DNA of 8,313 nt. Source: Dermatophilaceae bacterium (GTDB lineage: Bacteria; Actinomycetota; Actinomycetes; Actinomycetales; Dermatophilaceae). Numbering within the stretch: the stretch's first letter is position 1; every line of letters starts with the position of its first letter. Both the position numbers and the translations under genes were made by a program. Shown in pieces: positions 1-4,960 of the stretch. The stretch covers positions 1 through 8,313 of the forward strand of contig JABFXB010000034.1 of the NCBI GenBank assembly GCA_013361975.1, given 5' to 3'. The notes under the pieces are model-generated. The model did no database searches, had not been told where the DNA came from, and worked only from the letters and a program-made list of their open reading frames with translations.

Positions 1-1163
1 GGCAGCGTGACGCCACCCCCGCCGAGGCCGCCCGACGTGCTGTTGACGCCGGCGCCGGGCAGGTTGATCGTGCCGCCGGGCAGGGTGACGCCCCCGGTGA
101 CGCCCACCCCACCGCCGGGGACCGGCACCGAGGGGAGCGGGGCGGTCGGGAGGCCACCACCGGGGAGCGGCGCGGACGGCAGCTGGGGCCGGGGGAGCGA
201 CGCGGAGGGCGGGGGCGCCGTGCTCGACGGGCGTGGCGTGGCTGAGCTGCTCGGGCGCGCGGTCGTCATGGCGCTGAGCAGCTGCTTGGCCTGGTCGGCG
301 CGGTCACCGCACACGGTGCACGCGGCGAGGTCGCGCAGCGTGGCCACCTGACCCGCGCCGAGCAGGTCTCGCAGCCGCTGCCACGCGGGCAGGGACCCGG
401 CCGGCACGCGCGGTCGCATCGCGTCGACCTGCGGGATCGCCCGGGTGTAGAAGTCGGACAGCTCGGACAGGGCGTCGGCCCGGCCCTCGCTCCGGTAGAC
501 CTCGACCAGGATCGTCTGCGCGCGTCTGGTGGCGTCGGCGGCGGAGTCGTAGGCCGTGTCGAGGTCGTGCGTCGAGGGCTGGCCGCGGTCGATCAGGCTG
601 CGCGCCTCGCCGATGTGCTCCTGGGCCTGGGCCAGGTAGGTGAGGCCCTGGTCGTAGCGCGAGCCCGCGAGCTGCACGGCCGCACGGTCGAGGAGCTGCT
701 TGACGCCGTAGAGGGCGTCGCCGGGGACCGCGGACCTCGACGCGAAGCCGAGGGCGCCGCCGAGGACCAGGACGGCCGCGGCCGCCGCCGCGAGGAACTT
801 GAGCGGCCGCGCGGCGACACGCAGCACCGACACGGTGCCGCCCTGCCCGGGACCTCCGGGCGCGGCCGGTCCGTCGCCGGATCTCTCGGTCGAGCTCTCC
901 GCGGAAGAGGGCTCGCGGCCCGTGTCGGTGTCGTCGTCCGTCGGGATGAGGGGCACGATCGGGACGACTGCCGTCGCGTCGTCGGCGAGGAGCCTGGCGC
1001 GCAGGTCCGAGACGAACTCGGCCCGAGGCGCCAGCCCGGCCTGGTCGACCGACTGGACGGCGTGGAGCACTGCGACGAGCTCGAGGATGCCGGGGTCGGA
1101 GATCCGCTCGCCGTCGAGGGCGCGCTGCAGCAGCTCGCCGTCGGCGTTGGCACCGAGGTCCAT
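1..1163 (-). CDS. DUF5667-type single-pass membrane protein, putative RsbN-like anti-sigma factor (C-terminus cut off by window edge)
   Basis: The reading frame is open from the ATG at 1163 to the left edge, giving 387 residues with no stop. The start is firm: an AAGGAGGGG ribosome binding site ends 2 bases before it, and upstream in-frame codons reach a stop without another start. Residues 9-62 are predicted helical (LLQRALDGERIS, then PRAEFVSDLRARLLADD). An acidic/Ser linker follows, then a hydrophobic segment at about 122-141 (FLAAAAAAVLVLGGALGF). After it comes PGDALYGVKQLLD (147-159), the hallmark of DUF5667, and a helical region with a CxxC pair (C282, C285). From about 300 the tail is Pro/Ser- then Gly-rich. 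The expected topology is N-terminus in, C-terminus out. The gene lies downstream of an ECF sigma gene, as rsbN lies beside bldN in Streptomyces, so I infer that the N-terminus binds that sigma factor. The domain family is well supported; the anti-sigma role is inference. Confidence 0.82.
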   Translation of the reverse strand, partial: MDLGANADGELLQRALDGERISDPGILELVAVLHAVQSVDQAGLAPRAEFVSDLRARLLADDATAVVPIVPLIPTDDDTDTGREPSSAESSTERSGDGPAAPGGPGQGGTVSVLRVAARPLKFLAAAAAAVLVLGGALGFASRSAVPGDALYGVKQLLDRAAVQLAGSRYDQGLTYLAQAQEHIGEARSLIDRGQPSTHDLDTAYDSAADATRRAQTILVEVYRSEGRADALSELSDFYTRAIPQVDAMRPRVPAGSLPAWQRLRDLLGAGQVATLRDLAACTVCGDRADQAKQLLSAMTTARPSSSATPRPSSTAPPPSASLPRPQLPSAPLPGGGLPTAPLPSVPVPGGGVGVTGGVTLPGGTINLPGAGVNSTSGGLGGGGVTL

Positions 1164-1182
1164 GTCCCCTCCTTCGTCGGTC

Positions 1183-1217
1183 GTCTGCTGGTGGCTGGTG
1201 TGGCTTGTCTGCTGGTG
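1183..1217. repeat. Short direct repeat GTCTGCTGGTG, 24-base period
   Basis: GTCTGCTGGTG occurs at 1183-1193 and again at 1207-1217, with a related GGCTGGTGTGG between. It lies in the untranslated region directly upstream of the ribosome binding site of the DUF5667 gene. No function is known; it may simply be slippage-prone sequence. Confidence 0.5.
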
Positions 1218-1444
1218 AGCCGGAGTCGCCCGTCAGGGCGTCGGGGGTCCCGGCACCCGCCCGGCGGTGCAACGGCGCGCCACGGGACGGCATACGGCGA
1301 GGGGTGGGTGGTGCAGGTTGTTCGTCAGGGACCCCAGCACCTTCGTCGCTGCCATGGAGCCGCCTGCGTCCACGCGATCCACGGTCGCGCCGGTCGGGGC
1401 GCCGAGCGTCGGTCCGGGCCCACACGCACCGTCCCTACGCCGTG

Positions 1445-1473
1445 AGAACGACGCGGGTGGCAGCGGGGTTACG
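1445..1473 (-). promoter_or_regulatory. Candidate ECF (sigma-BldN-like) promoter for the DUF5667 gene
   Basis: On the minus strand, CGTAAC (1473-1468) is followed after 17 bases by CGTTCT (1450-1445); read as TCGTTC, the spacer is 16. The sigma-BldN consensus I recall from Streptomyces is CGTAAC, about 16 bases, CGTTGA. The -35 match is exact; the -10 matches in its first four bases. It starts 5 bases after the sigma stop codon and points toward the putative anti-sigma gene, where rsbN of Streptomyces is reported to have a sigma-BldN-dependent promoter. The consensus is quoted from memory, and a single short match in GC-rich DNA could be chance. Confidence 0.45.
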
Positions 1474-1477
1474 GGGT

Positions 1478-2326
1478 TCACAGCTCGACTCCTTCGAGCG
1501 CCTTGCGCAGGGCTCGGGTGGCCCGCAGCTGCAGCTGCTTGACCGCGCCCTCGGACTTGCCGATGACCTTGGCGGTGTCGGCCAGGCTGAGGCCCTGGAG
1601 GAAGCGGAGCGTGATGCACTCGGCCTGGTCGGGGCCGAGACCCTTGATCGCCTCGACGAGCCGCTCGTCGCGCAGCCGGGTGAGCACCTCGGCGTCGGGG
1701 GCGTCGACCCGTTCGTCGGCGTCGCGCATGTCGGCCGTCGCGACCTCGAAGCGGAACTTCGCGGACTTCACGTGGTCGGCGATGAGGTTGCGGGCGATGG
1801 TGACGAACCAGGCCGCGATGTCCTTGCCCTGCCAGCTGAAGGAGTCGATGCGGCGCATGGCCCGAAGAAAGGTCTCGGACGTGAGGTCCTCCGCGAGCGA
1901 CCGGTTGGCGACGCGTACGAGCACGTAGCGGAAGACCGTGTCGACATAGCTGTCGTAGAGCTGGGCGAAGGCCTCCTTGTCGCCGCCCTGGGCCAGCTCT
2001 ACGAGCGCCGCGATGCGGGACTGCTCGGCGGCGTCGCGCTCCGGGTGCAGCCGCCGGGGGCCGGCCGGGCCCGGAGGTGTCGGGCCGACGTCGACGTGCG
2101 CGGCGCTGTCGTTGGCGAGCGAGGCCCACAGCGCGTCGAGGGCGGCACGCCACGTCGGCAGTGCCGGTGCGAGTGACGGGCCGAGTGACGGGGCGAGTGA
2201 CGGGATGAGGGCAGGCGTCACCGACCCCATCGCCGGGACCGTCCGCGGCGCGGAGACAGGGGCGGGTCGGCGGGCCGACGTCCTGTTCGAGCGCATTGGG
2301 GACAGTCTGGCGGAAGCAGGCCCCAT
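1478..2326 (-). CDS. ECF RNA polymerase sigma factor, BldN-like, with long N-terminal extension
   Basis: A 282-residue sigma-70 family protein that directs RNA polymerase to specific promoters. Sigma region 2 spans about 105-190: the core-binding region 2.1-2.2 includes DLTSETFLRAMRRI (147-160), and region 2.3-2.4 includes WFVTIARNLIADHVKS (173-188). A linker (about 190-220) leads to region 4 (about 222-277), whose helix-turn-helix includes LSLADTAKVIGKSEGAVKQL. The first ~100 residues are a Pro/Ala/Ser-rich extension absent from ordinary ECF factors, although a WRAALDALWASLAND helix lies at 59-73. The start is uncertain. ATG 2326 is the first in-frame ATG after a stop (2339-2341), but it lacks a clear ribosome binding site; ATGs at 2296 and 2230 are alternatives. 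Location near rex-hemACD and beside a DUF5667 gene suggests a sigma-BldN orthologue. That factor is made as a pro-protein in S. coelicolor. Orthology is inferred. Confidence 0.88.
   Translation of the reverse strand: MGPASARLSPMRSNRTSARRPAPVSAPRTVPAMGSVTPALIPSLAPSLGPSLAPALPTWRAALDALWASLANDSAAHVDVGPTPPGPAGPRRLHPERDAAEQSRIAALVELAQGGDKEAFAQLYDSYVDTVFRYVLVRVANRSLAEDLTSETFLRAMRRIDSFSWQGKDIAAWFVTIARNLIADHVKSAKFRFEVATADMRDADERVDAPDAEVLTRLRDERLVEAIKGLGPDQAECITLRFLQGLSLADTAKVIGKSEGAVKQLQLRATRALRKALEGVEL
2171..2206. repeat. Three tandem copies of a 12-base unit inside the sigma gene
   Basis: GAGTGACGGGCC, GAGTGACGGGGC and GAGTGACGGGAT lie head to tail. On the coding strand they encode PSLG/PSLA-type tetrapeptides (residues about 41-53, IPSLAPSLGPSLA). 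Because 12 is a multiple of three, gain or loss of units would keep the frame. They lie in the low-complexity N-terminal extension, outside the conserved sigma regions. Confidence 0.85.
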
Positions 2327-2360
2327 CTGGGAGATCGATCAGCATTTGTGGCGGACGACC

Positions 2361-2372
2361 TACTCAGGAGTA
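2361..2372. promoter_or_regulatory. Small inverted repeat in the divergent intergenic region
   Basis: TACTC (2361-2365) and GAGTA (2368-2372) form a perfect 5+2+5 dyad, 35 bases upstream of the putative sigma start and about 74 bases upstream of the glutaredoxin-like gene. Its position suits an operator controlling the sigma gene. The rest of 2327-2445 shows no clear promoter on the minus strand. A dyad this short could be chance, and no regulator is assigned. Confidence 0.25.
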
Positions 2373-2433
2373 CGCCCTCGCCCCACCCGTCCCGTCAGGC
2401 GTCGATCGCCCTCCGAGCCGGACCGTGCGCGCC

Positions 2434-2439
2434 TACAGT
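2434..2439 (+). promoter_or_regulatory. Candidate -10 element for a leaderless glutaredoxin-like mRNA
   Basis: TACAGT fits the actinobacterial -10 pattern TAnnnT. It ends 6 bases before the ATG at 2446, so transcription would begin at or next to the A of the start codon. No Shine-Dalgarno sequence precedes the ATG, which agrees with leaderless translation. No good -35 is visible. Confidence 0.45.
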
Positions 2440-2445
2440 GGACCC

Positions 2446-2709
2446 ATGACGATCCAGCAGCCCGGTGCCGAGGGCGCGCCGCGGGTGGTCCTGCTCGGAC
2501 GCCCCGGCTGCCACCTGTGCGAAGAGGCTCGCGAGGTCGTCGCCCGAGTGGCCACCGAGCTGGGCGTGGCCTGGTCCGAGCGGTCGATCGACGACGACCC
2601 CGAGCTTCTGCGCCGCTACGCGGAGCAGATCCCCGTGACCTTCGTCGACGGGCGGCGTCACGACTTCTGGCGGGTCGACGAGGGCAGGCTGCGCGCGGCC
2701 CTGCGCTGA
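2446..2709 (+). CDS. Glutaredoxin-like small thioredoxin-fold protein (DUF836 family)
   Basis: An 87-residue cytoplasmic protein with a thioredoxin/glutaredoxin fold. The first strand VVLLGRPG leads into a redox motif C22-H-L-C25, followed by a helix (EEAREVVARVATELG). The cis-proline segment QIPVTFVDG (P63) and a C-terminal FWRVDEGRLRAALR helix complete the fold. The length fits the glutaredoxin-like DUF836 family. The frame is open upstream to 2296 and before, but the early residues there are unlike the family, so ATG 2446 is preferred. The gene is divergent from the sigma gene and lies 188 bases upstream of rex, with its own probable promoter. The substrate is unknown. It is presumably a thiol-disulfide oxidoreductase; its conserved place beside a sigma/anti-sigma pair and Rex hints at redox roles, which is inference. 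Confidence 0.85.
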   Translation: MTIQQPGAEGAPRVVLLGRPGCHLCEEAREVVARVATELGVAWSERSIDDDPELLRRYAEQIPVTFVDGRRHDFWRVDEGRLRAALR

Positions 2710-2724
2710 ACCGGGGCGGGTGGT

Positions 2725-2782
2725 CGGGGCCACGGACGCCGACCTGCCTCGAGGGCGCGTCCCATGCCGTGGTAGGCCCCCG
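2725..2782 (+). terminator. Possible stem-loop between the glutaredoxin-like gene and rex
   Basis: CGGGG-CCACGG (2725-2735) can pair with CCGTGG (2767-2772) and CCCCG (2778-2782), with a small bulge on the 3' side and a loop of about 31 bases. It lies 16 bases after the glutaredoxin-like stop codon. No U-tract follows, so it would be at best a weak or factor-assisted terminator. GC-rich DNA often gives such pairings by chance. Confidence 0.25.
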
Positions 2783-2794
2783 AAAGTCAACTTT
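2783..2794. promoter_or_regulatory. AAAGT/ACTTT dyad abutting the Rex operator
   Basis: AAAGTCAACTTT is a perfect 5+2+5 inverted repeat in an AT-richer pocket and shares its last two bases with the Rex operator. It lies just upstream of and overlapping the presumed -35, where an activator or second repressor could bind. No cognate protein is known to me. Confidence 0.3.
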
Positions 2795-2810
2795 GTGCAT
2801 GGCTTCACAA
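2793..2810. promoter_or_regulatory. Rex operator (ROP site)
   Basis: TTGTGCATGGCTTCACAA matches the established Rex consensus TTGTGAANNNNTTCACAA at 13 of 14 defined positions; the only difference is C for A at position 6. The flanking bases extend the dyad by one pair (T2792/A2811). It lies 88 bases upstream of the rex start, as in Streptomyces coelicolor, where Rex represses its own rex-hemACD operon and is released by NADH. The match length makes chance unlikely. Confidence 0.93.
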
Positions 2811-2821
2811 ACGTCTAGCCT
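2793..2821 (+). promoter_or_regulatory. Probable housekeeping promoter of the rex-hem operon
   Basis: TTGTGC (2793-2798) as -35 and TAGCCT (2816-2821, pattern TAnnnT) as -10 are separated by exactly 17 bases. The -35 lies inside the Rex operator and the operator fills most of the spacer, so bound Rex would block polymerase. Predicted transcription start is about 2828, giving a leader of about 70 bases. This is inferred from sequence alone. Confidence 0.6.
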
Positions 2822-2842
2822 GAACAGGTCCCCACGTGCTCC

Positions 2843-2870
2843 GCGTTCGGCTCGGCCCCGACCCGAACGC
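2843..2870 (+). promoter_or_regulatory. Strong hairpin in the rex 5' leader
   Basis: GCGTTCGG (2843-2850) pairs perfectly with CCGAACGC (2863-2870). The 12-base loop can add an inner TCG/CGA stem after a C-C mismatch. It ends 6 bases before the AGAGGAG ribosome-binding region (2878-2884). It could stabilise the mRNA or affect translation of rex; no U-tract follows, so it is not an intrinsic terminator. Confidence 0.45.
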
Positions 2871-2897
2871 CTCGCTGAGAGGAGCCGGTGAGCAAGC

Positions 2898-3581
2898 GTG
2901 TCCGCCGACCCTGCACTGCGTCGAGAGATCCCCGACGCGACCGTCGCGCGGCTTCCAGAGTACCTTCGGACGCTCTCGCGCCTCGCTGAGGACGGCGTCC
3001 TGTCGGTCTCGTCCGAAGAGCTCGCCGCCGAGGTCGGAGTGCGCTCCGCGCAGCTGCGCAAGGACCTCAGCCACCTCGGCTCCTACGGCGTGCGCGGCGT
3101 CGGCTACGACGTCGAGACGCTCGCCCTCGAGATCTCCAGGGCGCTGGGCCTGACCGAGGACTGGCCCGTCGCGATCGTCGGCATGGGAAACCTGGGGCAC
3201 GCGCTCGCCTCCTACTCCGGCTTCGTCACCAAGGGTTTCCGCATCGTGGGTCTCTACGACGACGACCCGGCGCTCGCCGACGAGCGCGTCGTCGGGGTGC
3301 GCATCCGGCCGCTGCGCGAGCTCGTCGACCACCATCAGGTCGACCCCATCGCCATCGGCGTCATCGCGACGCCGGCGCCTGCCGCGCAGGCTGTCTGCGA
3401 CGCCCTCGTGGGCGCCGGCATCAGCTCGATCCTCAACTTCGCGCCCGCGGTGCTCTCGGTGCCCGACGGCGTCGACGTGCGGCGGGTCGACCTGTCCACC
3501 GAGCTGCAGATCCTCGCCTTCCACGCGCAGCGCAAGTCGCTCGCGGCCGGCGACCTCAGGACGGCGGTGGTCGCCCCGTGA
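2898..3581 (+). CDS. rex: Redox-sensing transcriptional repressor Rex
   Basis: A 227-residue dimeric DNA-binding sensor of the NADH/NAD+ ratio. The N-terminal winged helix (about 12-85) carries the recognition region LAAEVGVRSAQLRKDLSHLGSYG (42-64) and the family signature GVRGVGYDV. The Rossmann domain follows: VAIVGMGNLGHALASY with the GxGxxG loop at 95-100, then GLYDDDP (118-124) with the acidic residues that hold the NAD ribose. The C-terminal helix region DLSTELQILAFH (199-210), used in domain-swapped dimers, is conserved. Length is normal. The start is GTG 2898, the only start codon after an in-frame stop at 2889-2891. AGGAG lies 13 bases before it and a closer GGTGAG at 2887-2892 may serve instead. 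A Rex operator lies upstream, indicating autorepression. The stop overlaps the hemA start by 4 bases (GTGA). Confidence 0.96.
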   Translation: MSADPALRREIPDATVARLPEYLRTLSRLAEDGVLSVSSEELAAEVGVRSAQLRKDLSHLGSYGVRGVGYDVETLALEISRALGLTEDWPVAIVGMGNLGHALASYSGFVTKGFRIVGLYDDDPALADERVVGVRIRPLRELVDHHQVDPIAIGVIATPAPAAQAVCDALVGAGISSILNFAPAVLSVPDGVDVRRVDLSTELQILAFHAQRKSLAAGDLRTAVVAP

Positions 3582-4960
3582 GCCTCCTCGTCATCGGACT
3601 CTCGCACCACACTGCGCCGCTCTCGGTGCTCGAGGCGCTCTCCGAGCGTCCCGACCGCGCCGCCGCCATCGCGTCGTCGGTGCTCGGCTCGGCCACGGCC
3701 ACCGAGGCCGTCGTGCTCTCCACCTGCAACCGGCTCGAGGTGTACGCGTCGGTGCCGGCCTTCCACCCGGCCGTCGCCGCCATCGGCGAGGCGCTCGCCC
3801 TCGCCGCCGGCATAGAGGAGCCCGAAGGCGTACGCGGCCCGGCCGAGGTGCCGCCGGGCGACCCCTCCGACGCCCTCGCCGCTCGCGCCGAGGCGCTCGC
3901 CGACCACCTCTACGTCCGCTACGACGACGCGGCGGTCGCCCACGCGTTCACCGTCGCCTGCGGCCTCGACTCGATGGCCGTGGGCGAGGCGCAGGTCCTC
4001 GGGCAGATGCGCGACGCGCTCGCCGGTGCCCAGGACCGCGGCCAGGTGGGTGAGACGCTCAACTCGCTCTTCCAGCGCGCGCTCCGGGTGGGCAAGCGGG
4101 CCCACACCGACACCGACATCGACCAGCACAGCGTCTCGCTCGTGCAGATCGCGCTCGAGGAGGCGGCCGACGTGCTCGGCCCGCTCGAGGGCGTGTCCGC
4201 GGCCGTCATCGGGGCTGGCGGCATGAGTGGCCTCGCAGCGGCGACGGCCGCCCGCGCCGGCGTCCGGTCGCTCTCCATCGTCAACCGCACCCCCGAGCGC
4301 GCCGAACGTCTCGCCGAGGCCACTTCGGGTAGGCCACGCCAGTGGAGCCACCTCAGCGACGTCGTCGCCGAGAGCGACCTCGTCGTCACCTGCACCGGAG
4401 CCGTCGGCCACGTGATCACGGCCGACCTGCTCGCAGCCGGTGCCGCCCGTCGCGGCGGTCGCCCGCAGGTCGTCGTCGACCTCGCCCTGCCGCGCGACGT
4501 CGAGCCGGTCGAGACGTGGCAGCGGCCGGTCCCCGGCGTCACGCTCATCGACCTGCAGGCGCTCGGGCTGCTGCTCGAGGGCCGCGCCGACACCACCGAG
4601 GTGGTGCGAGTGCGTGACCTCGTCACCGGCGAGGTCGCCGACTACCTCACCCGCCGAATGGAGAAGTCCGTGGCGCCCACCGTGGCCGCGCTCCGCGCTC
4701 GGGCGGCCGACCTCGTCGCGACCGAGATGGACCGCCTGGACCAGCGCCTGCCCGGTCTCGACGAGACCACGCGCGCCGAGGTGGGTCGCGCCGTGCACCG
4801 CATCGTCGGGAAGCTGCTCCACACGCCCACCAAGCGTGTGAAGGAGTTCGCGATGGAGGGCAGCGGAGATGACTACGCCGCAGCCCTTCGTGAGCTGTTC
4901 GACCTCGAGCCCAAGGACGTCGCCAACGTGTCGACCCCACCGAAGCGGGGGCAGTCATGA
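3578..4960 (+). CDS. hemA: Glutamyl-tRNA reductase
   Basis: Reduces glutamyl-tRNA(Glu) with NADPH to glutamate-1-semialdehyde, the first committed step of C5-pathway tetrapyrrole synthesis. The 460-residue protein has the catalytic domain with GLSHHTAPLSVLE (7-19) and the nucleophilic cysteine C50 in LSTCNRLEVY. GLDSMAVGEAQVLGQ (129-143) follows, then the NADPH-binding Rossmann domain with VIGAGGMSGLAA (210-221) and IVNRTPERAERLA (234-246). The C-terminal helical dimerisation domain (about 335-440) includes HRIVGKLLHTPTKRVKE. By eye-alignment with E. coli, the position of proposed catalytic His99 is Arg114 here, and about 15 extra residues lie between C50 and this point (80-109, Glu/Pro/Ala-rich). 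The start is GTG 3578, overlapping the rex stop. The C-terminus overlaps hemC by 4 bases (ATGA), so translational coupling is likely. Expression should follow Rex control. Confidence 0.96.
   Translation: MSLLVIGLSHHTAPLSVLEALSERPDRAAAIASSVLGSATATEAVVLSTCNRLEVYASVPAFHPAVAAIGEALALAAGIEEPEGVRGPAEVPPGDPSDALAARAEALADHLYVRYDDAAVAHAFTVACGLDSMAVGEAQVLGQMRDALAGAQDRGQVGETLNSLFQRALRVGKRAHTDTDIDQHSVSLVQIALEEAADVLGPLEGVSAAVIGAGGMSGLAAATAARAGVRSLSIVNRTPERAERLAEATSGRPRQWSHLSDVVAESDLVVTCTGAVGHVITADLLAAGAARRGGRPQVVVDLALPRDVEPVETWQRPVPGVTLIDLQALGLLLEGRADTTEVVRVRDLVTGEVADYLTRRMEKSVAPTVAALRARAADLVATEMDRLDQRLPGLDETTRAEVGRAVHRIVGKLLHTPTKRVKEFAMEGSGDDYAAALRELFDLEPKDVANVSTPPKRGQS

Larger units (their letters stand above)
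1164..1477 (-). other. 314-base gap between sigma gene and DUF5667 gene; probable long 5' leader
   Basis: No convincing gene lies here on either strand. Reading frames crossing it are Arg-rich shadows with no ribosome binding site. Reading on the minus strand, it holds a candidate ECF-type promoter just after the sigma stop codon, about 270 bases of presumed leader, a small CGCCC/GGGCG hairpin with a 4-base loop (1227-1240), a direct repeat (1183-1217), and the strong ribosome binding site at 1166-1174. I see no intrinsic terminator with a U-tract after the sigma gene, so read-through from the sigma gene is possible. Confidence 0.5.

Noticed and set aside
7..351. Pro/Gly-rich plus-strand open frame at the left edge
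   Set aside because: It is the reverse reading of the Gly/Pro-rich tail of the DUF5667 gene; no ribosome site or domain.
304..1425. Long Arg/Pro-rich open frame on the minus strand, overlapping the DUF5667 gene
   Set aside because: Composition is repetitive Arg/Ala/Pro typical of an out-of-frame reading of GC-rich DNA. The frame starting at 1163 has the ribosome site, membrane segment and DUF5667 motifs.
2296..2445. N-terminal extension of the glutaredoxin-like protein from ATG 2296
   Set aside because: The extra 50 residues do not resemble the family, they would overlap the divergent sigma gene, and a -10-like element sits just before ATG 2446.
2888..2890. GTG at 2888 as the rex start
   Set aside because: It is out of frame with the Rex protein; the frame it opens is Arg-rich and unrelated.
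2799..2891. Possible short upstream open frame ending at the rex leader (ATG at 2799, stop at 2889-2891)
   Set aside because: Its ATG lies inside the Rex operator, upstream of the predicted transcription start near 2828, so it would not be in the rex mRNA.
3335..4822. 495-codon open frame antisense to hemA
   Set aside because: It exists because the hemA codons are G/C-biased at third positions. There is no ribosome site or recognisable domain, and it lies opposite a certain gene.
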